Source: Anaerolineae bacterium
GTDB taxonomy: Bacteria; Chloroflexota; Anaerolineae; JACIWR01
Reading direction: 5' to 3'
Length of the DNA: 15,108 nucleotides
NCBI GenBank assembly: GCA_021162125.1
Contig: JAGGZG010000072.1
Location: forward strand, 1 to 15,108
Shown: positions 1 to 6,255 of the stretch, in pieces
Position numbering within the stretch: position 1 is the first letter of the stretch
Layout: the number at the start of each line of letters is the position of its first letter
Translations under genes and position numbers: made by a program
Notes under the pieces: generated by a model
What the model was told of the DNA's origin: nothing
The model's input: only the letters and a program-made list of their open reading frames with translations
Database searches by the model: none

Positions 1-46
1 GCCTGATTCCGTGGCCGAAAAAGCACTCCACGATTGAGATGTGGCA

Positions 47-799
47 CTACCGAGCACTGAGTCGTTGCACGAATTCCCACGCCCGCCGAAAAACCTCGTC
101 TTTGTCCAAATCCTCAGTGATTACGTGGCCGCTGTTTTCCAGCCAGACCATCTCTTTGTCGGTGGAACCCACGCGCTCGTAGATGTACGGCATGTTGCGC
201 GGGGGAACCTCGGTGTCGGCGCGGGAGTGCATCAGGAGCAGCGGAGCCTCGACCTCGGGCAGGTCATCGTCCAGGTGACGCAGGAAGGCCAGCAGACTGA
301 TCGCACAGCGGGTGGGCTGATGGTCGTAGTCCACGTGCCATTCGGCCACGGTTGGATCGTGAAAGTCACTCGGCCCTTTCTTGGAGAAGCGGATAAAATG
401 CTTGAGCACGGGCAGCAGGGGAATGCGCCAGTCGTTTACTTGGATCGGCGTGGACATGGCTACCAGCCCCGCCACCTGATTGTGCGCTCCCAGGTGCAGG
501 GTGAGATCCCCACCCAGTGAGAGGCCCATGACGAACACTCGCTCACACCGCGCCCGCAATTCCTCCAGCCCCGCCTTCGCCGAGGCGTACCAGTCGCGCC
601 AGCCGGTCTGCTCCATGTCGTAGATGTTCGTCCCGTGACCGGCCAAGCGCACACCGAGCACCGTCATCCCCCGCGCGGCCAGGTATTCGCCCAGGCCACG
701 CATCTCGTTGGGCGCGCCGGTGAACCCGTGAATGAGCAGCGCGCCCACGGGCCCGCCGTCGAAAGTGAACGGCTCCCCACCGGGCATGAATTCAGGCAT
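47..799 (-). CDS. alpha/beta hydrolase, carboxylesterase (Est30/monoglyceride-lipase-like)
   Basis: Cytoplasmic serine hydrolase of 250 residues, close to the usual length of thermostable carboxylesterases of the Est30 type. The oxyanion-hole strand ends in HGF at residues 24-26. The nucleophile elbow is GLSLGG with Ser94. The likely acid and base are Asp195 (SRADTEVP) and His225 (NSGHVI), which completes a catalytic triad in canonical order. There is no signal peptide. The ATG start is fixed by a GGAGG six bases upstream. The gene is the last of a co-directional run after ribonuclease J and the AI-2E permease, 81 bases beyond the permease stop. I see no convincing promoter in that gap, so read-through is likely. 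The natural substrate cannot be told from sequence; short-chain esters or monoacylglycerols are typical for the family. Confidence 0.88.
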   Translation of the reverse strand: MPEFMPGGEPFTFDGGPVGALLIHGFTGAPNEMRGLGEYLAARGMTVLGVRLAGHGTNIYDMEQTGWRDWYASAKAGLEELRARCERVFVMGLSLGGDLTLHLGAHNQVAGLVAMSTPIQVNDWRIPLLPVLKHFIRFSKKGPSDFHDPTVAEWHVDYDHQPTRCAISLLAFLRHLDDDLPEVEAPLLLMHSRADTEVPPRNMPYIYERVGSTDKEMVWLENSGHVITEDLDKDEVFRRAWEFVQRLSAR

Positions 800-880
800 C
801 GCGCTCCTCCCTTTGTACGTCCACTAATGGCCCCGCCGTATAGTGTTGGCGAGATTGTCACCACCTCAGAATGACAGGAT

Positions 881-2056
881 TCAGGATTGGTTCGCTTCTT
901 GCTGCTCGCCGTGGTACTGGCGATCATGCTCCCGCTTGTACCGTTCCAGGAAAACGATGCCCGCCGCGTAAATCGCCGCTGCCACCGGGATGCCAAAGAT
1001 GAATCCCCAGAAACCGACCAGCCGCACGCTGAGCATGAGCGCTGCCAGGACGAGGATAGGTGGCAAGCCCACCATCTCGCTCATGATCTTGGGGATCAGA
1101 AAGTGCAACAGGAGTTGCTGGTAGAGGAAGGTGGCCAGCAACAGCCAGAGCGCCGTTGTGGGGTCCTGGAACAGGGCGATGATCGGCGGCAGGAACATGC
1201 CGATGGGCGCGCCGATAATGGGCACGAGCATGACCAGCCCACTGACGATACCCACCGCCACGGCGAAGTTCACGCGGGCGATGGTCATGATGATAATGAC
1301 GAACACGCTATACAGCGCGGCCATCAGCAACTGACCACGGACAAACCCGCCGAAGGTGCGGTCCAGGCTGCGGGCAGCGAAGGCTACCTCATCCTGGTAC
1401 TTCACTGGTATCAACTCGAAAGCCTGCTGGCCCAGCCGTCTGGCATCCAGAGTCATGTAGAAGCCGAGCACCAGGACGAGGAAAATGTTGACCACAGCCG
1501 AGGTTACCTGGCGCACGATGAGCACCGCGTTCTGGATCGCGATGGCCCCGATAGTCTCCGTCCGGCGGACGAGGGTTTGCGGGTCATAGAGGGAGCTAAG
1601 ATCGAGGTGGATGTTCCATCGCGCAAGCTCCGCCTGCGCTTCGGCCAGGAGGCCGGGCACCTGTTGGAGGTAACCGGGCAGGTTGCGCCCGAGTTGGATA
1701 AACTGGGCCACGGTCACCGGCACCAGGTAAACGCCAATGAGAACGATAACCACCAGCAGGCCGAGATAGACGGTGATCGCTGCCACCCGGTGGGACACGT
1801 GGAGGCGGTCGAGGACATCGGCCACGCGGTTGCTCCAATGCCGCCGGATGAAGGTCACGAGCCAGCGCGGGATGGGGCGTTCGCTGAGCCAATCCACTAC
1901 CGGGCGCAGGACGAAGGCCAACAGCCAGGCCAGAGCGAACATGGCGATGATGTCCCCGAACAGGCTGACCAGCGCCCACAATTGCTCAACGAGGAAGACG
2001 AGAGCAGCTAATGCGATTAGGGTGAGTGTCGTGTGTACAAGGCGACTTTGTTCCAT
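881..2056 (-). CDS. AI-2E family transporter (PerM/UPF0118 permease)
   Basis: Integral membrane protein of 391 residues with hydrophobic segments at the N terminus (about 10-50), around 92-118, around 180-200, and a dense block from about 245 to 370. This is the usual pattern of the AI-2E exporter/PerM family. The central soluble part (PGYLQQVPGLLAEAQAEL, roughly 125-145) and the later GIVSGLVMLVPIIGAPIG and FLIPKIMSEMVGLPPILVLAALM stretches are typical. Family members are linked to export of AI-2 or Na+/H+ exchange, but most are uncharacterised, so no substrate is assigned. The loop after the second hydrophobic segment (about 55-92, rich in Arg, Trp and His) looks longer than in common homologues. 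The start is the ATG after GGTGAAGG. The gene lies 71 bases after ribonuclease J on the same strand. Confidence 0.88.
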   Translation of the reverse strand: MEQSRLVHTTLTLIALAALVFLVEQLWALVSLFGDIIAMFALAWLLAFVLRPVVDWLSERPIPRWLVTFIRRHWSNRVADVLDRLHVSHRVAAITVYLGLLVVIVLIGVYLVPVTVAQFIQLGRNLPGYLQQVPGLLAEAQAELARWNIHLDLSSLYDPQTLVRRTETIGAIAIQNAVLIVRQVTSAVVNIFLVLVLGFYMTLDARRLGQQAFELIPVKYQDEVAFAARSLDRTFGGFVRGQLLMAALYSVFVIIIMTIARVNFAVAVGIVSGLVMLVPIIGAPIGMFLPPIIALFQDPTTALWLLLATFLYQQLLLHFLIPKIMSEMVGLPPILVLAALMLSVRLVGFWGFIFGIPVAAAIYAAGIVFLERYKREHDRQYHGEQQEANQS

Positions 2057-2127
2057 AAACCTTCACCGGTGCCATATTCTCTCGCGGCGTTCAGAGAGGG
2101 GGCCACCTTCAAATAGAGATACAATCA

Positions 2128-3777
2128 CTACTCCTCGATGAGCACGGGAATAATCATCGGACGCCGTTTGGTCTCGCTGTACAGGAATTCTTCCAGGACG
2201 GCCCGCACGCTATTGCCCACTTCGATTTTGGTACGTTGCTTCTGCGAGGTCAGGGTTTTCATCACGCGCTCCCTGGCCCGGACCAACAGGTCCTCCGCGT
2301 CGCGCAGGAAAACGAATCCCCGTGAGATGATCTCCGGCGTACCAATCACCTGGCCAGTTCTCGCATTCCGGCGGATGATGGCGATCACAAATCCGTCGCG
2401 GGCCAGAATCTCCCGGTCGCGCAGCACGGCCGGGCCCACGTCGCCCACTCCGGCGCCGTCCACGAATACGTAGCCACCGGGCACTCGCTCGCCGACACGT
2501 CCCGTCTGCCCGTCGAACTCCAGTACGTAACCGTTCTCTACCACCAGGGTGTGATCCGCCGGAATGCCCAATTCCTGCGCCAGACGTGCGTGAAGGGTCA
2601 GGTGACGCAGTTCACCGTGGATGGGGATAAAATACTGCGGGCGGATGAGGTTCAGCAGCAGTTTCTGCTCCTCCTGGCTGGCGTGGCCGGAGACGTGTAC
2701 CGGCGCAATCTTTTCGTAGACCACGTCCGCACCCCGCTGGAAGAGACGATTGATTGTACGATTGACCATCTCCTCATTGCCGGGGATGGCGTGTGCAGAG
2801 ATAATCACCGTGTCGCCGGGCACAATTTTGAGCTGCCGGTGTTGGCCGGTGGCCATCCGCGCCAGGGCCGAGGAGGGTTCACCCTGAGTGCCGGTGGCGA
2901 TAATCACCGTCTCCTCTGGCGGCAGGCGATTGATCTGTTCCAGACTGACGAATACGTCGGGGGGAATTTCCAGGTACCCCAACCGGCGGGCCATCCGCGC
3001 GTACTTGACCATCGTCCTCCCGGCGATGGCCACCCGTCGTCCGTGGCGCACGGCGCAGTTGACCACTTGCTGGATGCGGGAGATCAGCGAGGCGAAAGTG
3101 GCGACGATGATCCGCCCGCGCGCGGTCTGAAAGACCTGGTCGAAAGCGGTGTCAATCACTCGTTCTGAGGGCGTGGTGCCTGGCCTCTCGACGTTGGTGG
3201 AATCCGAGAGCAGGGCCAGCACCCCGCGCCCCCCCAACTCGGCCAGCTTGGCGAAATCGGGTGGCTTGCCATCCACCGGAGTGTGGTCGAGCTTAAAGTC
3301 GCCGGAATGCACCACCAGGCCCACCGGCGTCTGGATGGCCAGCCCCACCCCGTCCGGTATACTGTGGCAGACGTGGAAGAATTCGACGCGAAACGGGCCG
3401 ATGGTGATCTCATCGCCCGGACGGATGGTGTTCAACACCGTGTTTCGGAGCAGGTGGTGCTCGCTGAGCTTGACCTCGATCAGGCCACGGGTCAGTTTAG
3501 TGGTGTAGATCGGGGCGTGGACGTGCTGTAATACGTAGGGCAGAGCGCCGGTGTGATCCTCGTGCCCGTGGGTGATGATGATCCCCTGCACCCAGTCCGT
3601 TTTATCCAGCAGGTAACCGAAATCGGGGATGACCAGGTCAATGCCCAGCATGTCGTTTTCCGGGAACATCAGCCCGGCATCCACGATCAGGATCTGCTTA
3701 TCGTATTCCAGCACCATCATGTTTTTGCCGACCTCGCCGAGGCCGCCCAGGGGGATAATTTTCAAGAGATCTGGCAT
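2128..3777 (-). CDS. rnj: ribonuclease J
   Basis: Metallo-beta-lactamase/beta-CASP ribonuclease of 549 residues, full length for the family. It does 5'-3' exonucleolytic and endonucleolytic mRNA decay and rRNA maturation. The zinc-binding motif HGHEDH is at residues 70-75, further metal ligands are in CHS (His138) and SGD (Asp160), and the beta-CASP motifs LLSDSTN, VHVSGHAS and FIPIHGE follow in order. A C-terminal domain from about 450 onward (FVDGAGVGDVG, VIAIIRRNARTGQVIG) matches the RNase J dimerisation region. The start is an ATG with GAGG about ten bases upstream, and its N terminus (LKIIPLGGLGEVGKNM) is family-typical. The gene is first in a minus-strand run with the permease and esterase. 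No strong promoter was recognised upstream; a TTTAAT -10-like hexamer lacks a matching -35. Confidence 0.97.
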   Translation of the reverse strand: MPDLLKIIPLGGLGEVGKNMMVLEYDKQILIVDAGLMFPENDMLGIDLVIPDFGYLLDKTDWVQGIIITHGHEDHTGALPYVLQHVHAPIYTTKLTRGLIEVKLSEHHLLRNTVLNTIRPGDEITIGPFRVEFFHVCHSIPDGVGLAIQTPVGLVVHSGDFKLDHTPVDGKPPDFAKLAELGGRGVLALLSDSTNVERPGTTPSERVIDTAFDQVFQTARGRIIVATFASLISRIQQVVNCAVRHGRRVAIAGRTMVKYARMARRLGYLEIPPDVFVSLEQINRLPPEETVIIATGTQGEPSSALARMATGQHRQLKIVPGDTVIISAHAIPGNEEMVNRTINRLFQRGADVVYEKIAPVHVSGHASQEEQKLLLNLIRPQYFIPIHGELRHLTLHARLAQELGIPADHTLVVENGYVLEFDGQTGRVGERVPGGYVFVDGAGVGDVGPAVLRDREILARDGFVIAIIRRNARTGQVIGTPEIISRGFVFLRDAEDLLVRARERVMKTLTSQKQRTKIEVGNSVRAVLEEFLYSETKRRPMIIPVLIEE

Positions 3778-3849
3778 TGTAACTCTTCCTCACAGTGCGA
3801 AAGATTAAATTGCGCGGTGGTCTAATTCCACAGCTTCACTCAAATGGAT

Positions 3850-3888
3850 AACGAGCCCCAACGAAGGGGACCTCCGGTGGAGCTCGTT
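3850..3888 (-). repeat. compact three-way inverted-repeat structure downstream of first cold-shock gene
   Basis: The outer arms AACGAG (3850-3855) and CTCGTT (3883-3888) enclose two abutting hairpins: CCCC/GGGG (3856-3859 with 3866-3869) and CTCC/GGAG (3872-3875 with 3879-3882). Every base except two linkers and the two loops is paired. It lies 23 bases after the stop of the downstream cold-shock gene and before ribonuclease J. No T-tract follows on either strand, so it is not a standard intrinsic terminator. It may act as a 3' end or mRNA stability element. Confidence 0.5.
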
Positions 3889-3910
3889 GTAACCGGCCAT
3901 GGATGGCGAC

Positions 3911-4120
3911 CTACAGGCGGGTGACCTCTACTGCCAGCGGGCCACAGGGGTCATCTCCGACTGAAAACTCTACCTGCTCCCCTGTCGTCAAATGTTTCAG
4001 CCCCCCGTCAGTGATCGCCGAATAGTGCACAAACACATCCTCGCCCTGTTCGGATGTGATGTATCCATAGCCCTTGGAACTATCAAACCATTTGACCGTT
4101 CCTGTCACGCGCTCGGACAC
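3911..4120 (-). CDS. cold-shock domain protein (Csp family), GTG start
   Basis: Single cold-shock domain of 69 residues that binds single-stranded RNA/DNA and acts as an RNA chaperone. The first strand is TGTVKWFDSSKGYGYI with an RNP1 core KGYGYI (Tyr replaces the usual second Phe). RNP2 is VFVHYSAI. The C-terminal strand is DDPCGPLAVEVTRL, with Cys where relatives mostly have Lys. The GTG start is preferred because AAGGAGG lies eight bases before it. An upstream in-frame ATG would place that Shine-Dalgarno site inside the coding region and add seven unconserved residues. The gene has its own promoter and a leader of roughly 100 bases containing a CCAGCC/GGCTGG hairpin, fitting cold-responsive control. 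It sits downstream of a second csp gene on the same strand but is separated from it by a terminator, so the two are likely independent units. Confidence 0.95.
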   Translation of the reverse strand: MSERVTGTVKWFDSSKGYGYITSEQGEDVFVHYSAITDGGLKHLTTGEQVEFSVGDDPCGPLAVEVTRL

Positions 4121-4128
4121 CGTACTGT

Positions 4129-4136
4129 CCTCCTTG
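4129..4136 (-). promoter_or_regulatory. ribosome binding site deciding the GTG start of the first csp gene
   Basis: AAGGAGGA on the minus strand lies eight bases before the GTG at 4120. It overlaps codons 3-4 of the longer ATG-initiated reading, so it only makes sense for the GTG start. Confidence 0.85.
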
Positions 4137-4228
4137 GTCATTGATTGAATAAAGTGAGATGATGATGAAATAACTTGCGCGGCCAGCCTCGCCGTTGTGG
4201 CTGGGGAAGACCACGTGCCCGAATAAGG

Positions 4229-4257
4229 ATATTAACACAACTTGACACTCTTGTCAA
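4229..4257 (-). promoter_or_regulatory. promoter of downstream csp gene, with palindrome over the -35
   Basis: Perfect -35 TTGACA (4257-4252), 17-base spacer, -10 TAATAT (4234-4229) with TGT directly before it (extended -10). The -35 is one arm of the perfect inverted repeat TTGACA-N4-TGTCAA (4242-4257), a possible operator. A 7-bp hairpin CTCAGCC/GGCTGAG (4260-4282) lies just upstream. The spacer matches that of the other csp promoter at 12 of 17 positions. Confidence 0.82.
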
Positions 4258-4340
4258 ACCTCAGCCAAACGGTGGGGCTGAGAGGCCATAAGCGTTGACC
4301 TGGCGAAGCCTGTATGTCCCCCGCTTGCTGTGTCCTCCCG

Positions 4341-4380
4341 AAAAACGAGGCCCCGACGCGCTCGTTGTGCGTCGGGGCTC
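4341..4380 (-). terminator. intrinsic terminator of upstream csp gene
   Basis: On the minus strand the 10-bp arms GCCCCGACGC and GCGTCGGGGC pair around a nine-base loop and are followed by CTCGTTTTTC. It starts 41 bases after the csp stop codon at 4421 and separates the two cold-shock transcription units. Confidence 0.9.
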
Positions 4381-4420
4381 AGATTCACCGGTAGTCTATT
4401 CTGGCGGGGCTATTGTCAGC

Positions 4421-4645
4421 CTACAATGTTTCCGTGGATAATATGGCCACTTTTACAGCTTGTGGTCCTTTGGGGGTGTCCTCAATGCTGAATTCCACGC
4501 GCTCGCCCTGATCGAGGTTGCGGAATCCCTCACCCTCAATGGCTGAGTAATGGACGAAGACATCCTCCTCCTGGCCATCGGGCTGAATGAAGCCGTAGCC
4601 TTTCACGCGGCTGAACCACTTGACTGTGCCAGTAGTTCTTTCCAT
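4421..4645 (-). CDS. cold-shock domain protein (Csp family)
   Basis: Single cold-shock domain of 74 residues that binds single-stranded nucleic acid. The domain opens TGTVKWFSRVKGYGFI (RNP1 KGYGFI) and continues with VFVHYSAI (RNP2) and a canonical C-terminal strand TPKGPQAVKVAIL. A short tail STETL follows. The ATG start has AAGGAGGA six bases upstream. The leader is about 170 bases from the predicted transcription start and contains an intrinsic-terminator-like hairpin before the ribosome site, which suggests attenuation. It is a paralogue of the next csp gene, with the same fold and VFVHYSAI but a more canonical nucleic-acid surface. Its dedicated terminator lies downstream. Confidence 0.97.
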   Translation of the reverse strand: MERTTGTVKWFSRVKGYGFIQPDGQEEDVFVHYSAIEGEGFRNLDQGERVEFSIEDTPKGPQAVKVAILSTETL

Positions 4646-4738
4646 GATCGTTCCTCCTTAAAAATGGTATTACTTTTTCGAAGCCTGACCCCCTGGATCA
4701 GGTCTCCTGCCGTTGAAAGTGTTGGTTTTAGAGAGTAG

Positions 4739-4772
4739 AAAAACCGCCAGGGCGGTCGTTCAGCCTGGCGGT
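4739..4772 (-). terminator. terminator-like hairpin inside the csp leader (possible attenuator)
   Basis: On the minus strand the 9-bp perfect arms ACCGCCAGG/CCTGGCGGT (4772-4764 with 4751-4743) surround a 12-base loop and are followed by TTTTC. It lies between the csp promoter (4822-4850) and the csp start (4645), about 95 bases before the ATG. It could instead end transcripts coming from the uracil-DNA glycosylase gene at 4868, but any RNA from the csp promoter must still cross it. Confidence 0.8.
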
Positions 4773-4821
4773 AAATCACTCCGATTCCCAACACAGACAA
4801 CATCGCCTTAAAGCGGGGTTA

Positions 4822-4850
4822 AAGATACCACAACACGCCATTCTTGTCAA
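4822..4850 (-). promoter_or_regulatory. promoter of upstream csp gene
   Basis: Perfect -35 TTGACA (4850-4845), 17-base spacer, extended -10 TGG+TATCTT (hexamer 4827-4822). The predicted start is near 4815, giving a leader of about 170 bases. It begins 18 bases after the stop of the glycosylase gene. Its TTTGACAAGA and GTTGTG segments are shared with the other csp promoter. Confidence 0.82.
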
Positions 4851-4867
4851 ATCCGTTCGTCTCAAAT

Positions 4868-5470
4868 TCAAAACAAGCTCAATTGCTCAGCCTGCGGCGG
4901 TTTCTCATCGTCGGCCATGTGGTCTATCTGGGCCAGGAGTTGGGGTATTTTGAGCATGTCGCGTTCGATGTCGGCCTTGTAACGCGGCTGATGCAACGCG
5001 GCGGCTGGATGGTACATCGGGTAGTATATGATGCCGCCCATTTTGCGGGGCCGGCCGTGAATCTGCGAGATTTTGGCGTTTGGGAAATAGCGGGCCATCG
5101 AGTAGCGCCCCAGGGTGACGATTATTTTGGGGCGAACCAGCTCGATCTGCCGGTCCAGGAAAGGACGGCAGGCCTCGATCTCCTCTGGCAGAGGATCGCG
5201 ATTGCCCGGCGGCCGACACTTGATTACGTTGCATATATAGACATCCTCGCGGCGCAGGTTAATGCTGGCCAGCAATTTTTCGAGGAACTTGCCTGCCGCG
5301 CCCACAAAGGGCCGTCCCTGCTGGTTCTCGTGAAAACCCGGTGCCTCTCCGATGAACATGATGTCTGCATTCTCCGGCCCCTCGCCGGGCACGGTCTTGA
5401 CCCGCGTTTGGCTGAGAGGACAGCGGGTGCAGCGGGCGATTTCCTCGTACAAGTCAGTTAATTCAGACAC
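4868..5470 (-). CDS. family-4 (type-a) uracil-DNA glycosylase, [4Fe-4S]
   Basis: Removes uracil from DNA in base excision repair. It has 200 residues from a GTG start set by AGGAGG seven bases upstream; a longer in-frame ATG reading adds 94 residues with no family similarity. Cluster ligands appear as CTRC (Cys14, Cys17), Cys85 in CNVIKCRPPGNRDP and Cys101 in EACRPF, the spacing typical of iron-sulphur uracil glycosylases. Motif GEAPGFHENQQGRPFVG (41-57) supplies the catalytic and uracil-binding loop, and MYHPAA (His154) is the second conserved loop. The protein ends in EQLSLF, which matches the bacterial sliding-clamp binding consensus QL(S/D)LF, so it probably docks on the DnaN clamp. The gene lies 140 bases after the zinc-ribbon gene on the same strand. 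The csp promoter starts 18 bases past its stop. Confidence 0.95.
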   Translation of the reverse strand: MSELTDLYEEIARCTRCPLSQTRVKTVPGEGPENADIMFIGEAPGFHENQQGRPFVGAAGKFLEKLLASINLRREDVYICNVIKCRPPGNRDPLPEEIEACRPFLDRQIELVRPKIIVTLGRYSMARYFPNAKISQIHGRPRKMGGIIYYPMYHPAAALHQPRYKADIERDMLKIPQLLAQIDHMADDEKPPQAEQLSLF

Positions 5471-5568
5471 GAATTTGCCTCCTGCTTTGCTTTCAGTATC
5501 TCGGCATAGACTCGGCCACTGAGTCGGAATCCTTTGGCTCGCAGTTCGTCTACAAGTGATCTCGGGCT
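5458..5568 (-). pseudogene. C-terminal remnant resembling a DUF3368 (PIN-associated toxin) protein
   Basis: An open stretch between in-frame stops reads SLVDELRAKGFRLSGRVYAEILKAKQEA. This closely follows the second half of the DUF3368 pattern (LLDELRAxGFRLSDxLYxxxL) found at the end of PIN-like toxin proteins. No start codon and no N-terminal PIN part are present: a stop lies at 5569-5571 and the zinc-ribbon gene follows beyond it. The 3' end overlaps the first codons of the uracil-DNA glycosylase in another frame, and the fragment carries that gene's ribosome site. I read it as the decayed tail of a lost toxin–antitoxin gene. The assignment rests on memory of the family pattern only. Confidence 0.5.
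5478..5483 (-). promoter_or_regulatory. ribosome binding site deciding the GTG start of the uracil-DNA glycosylase
   Basis: Perfect AGGAGG on the minus strand, seven bases before the GTG at 5470. The protein that follows (SELTDLYEEIARCTRC) begins exactly where family similarity begins. Confidence 0.85.
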
Positions 5569-5610
5569 TTAGCCACAGATCAAGGCAAAGCTCGCCTGCT
5601 GGCCCCCTTT

Positions 5611-6255
5611 TTACTGCTTCGCTCCGCACTCTGGACAAAACTTGGCGCTGGCTGGGATTTTGCTGCCGCACTCGGTGCAGAATTTTTCCGCTGTCAACGG
5701 CGCGCCACATTCCGGGCAGAATTTGGCTGCCGTGGTCAGGGCTGCCCCACACTTTGGACAGCTCGCCATCAGTGTCTCTTCTTTAAAACGGGCTTTGTCC
5801 TTGTCCGTGACGTACTTTGTCTCTCGAATGGCCTGCCGTCCTTGCTCGATGGTGGCCTCCACCTGGGCAGCCGCGTACTCGGCCTCTACGTCGGGAGCGC
5901 AATCCTTGCACAGCCCCCGGTCGGGATTCCAACAGCTCTCTTTGCATACCCATTGGCTACAGCGCGGGCACTGCACAAAGTAGGGCTTGGCCTGCTCCAC
6001 GGCCCTGGCGAACGCTTTATCGTGGGCACCCTCCCAGGCGGCGGAGTGTACGCGGTCTCCAACGCGCGCGACCTTGCCGAACACTCCACCCAAGAGGCCA
6101 CTGGTCACGTCCAGTGCCTCGCTCACCAATCCGGTAGCCGAGGCCTGAAATGGCGTGCGATAGCCGGTGCCGCAGCGGTCGCAGTAGAATTCGAACTGGA
6201 AACCTCGTTCGGTGCTTTCATCCTTGTAGTTGCGTACAAACTTGATCAGGGCCAT
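5611..6255 (-). CDS. multi-zinc-ribbon protein of unknown function
   Basis: Protein of 214 residues with many paired cysteines. An N-terminal CDRC (25-28) lies in YCDRCGTGYRTPF. A central cysteine-rich module has CPRC (96-99), Cys104, Cys108 and CKDC (116-119). Two tandem C-terminal zinc ribbons use Cys166/169 with 180/183 and Cys193/196 with 207/210. Between the first and central modules is a small Gly-rich stretch (SGLLGGVFGKVARVGDRV), and between the central module and the ribbons a charged, probably helical region (120-160). There is no signal peptide. The second of two adjacent ATGs is preferred, since AGGAGG lies six bases before it. It overlaps the rimI stop by one base (TGATG), so translation is probably coupled. 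I do not recognise a named family beyond zinc ribbon; scaffold or nucleic-acid binding roles are possible. Confidence 0.85.
   Translation of the reverse strand: MALIKFVRNYKDESTERGFQFEFYCDRCGTGYRTPFQASATGLVSEALDVTSGLLGGVFGKVARVGDRVHSAAWEGAHDKAFARAVEQAKPYFVQCPRCSQWVCKESCWNPDRGLCKDCAPDVEAEYAAAQVEATIEQGRQAIRETKYVTDKDKARFKEETLMASCPKCGAALTTAAKFCPECGAPLTAEKFCTECGSKIPASAKFCPECGAKQ

Noticed and set aside
887..2011. Long plus-strand open frame (374 codons) opposite the permease
   Set aside because: Its product is rich in His, Asp, Gln and Glu with no domain, typical of the antisense of a hydrophobic membrane gene; the minus-strand permease is clear.
3789..3830. TTTAAT as a -10 for the ribonuclease J promoter
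   Set aside because: The hexamer 17 bases upstream (TGTGGA) matches the -35 consensus at only two positions.
4683..4702. CCTGA/TCAGG hairpin close to the csp ribosome site
   Set aside because: Only five base pairs and no T-tract; too weak to list as a regulatory feature on its own.
4844..5461. Plus-strand open frame of 205 codons opposite the uracil-DNA glycosylase
   Set aside because: The minus strand has all iron-sulphur glycosylase motifs, and the plus frame shows no ribosome site or domain.
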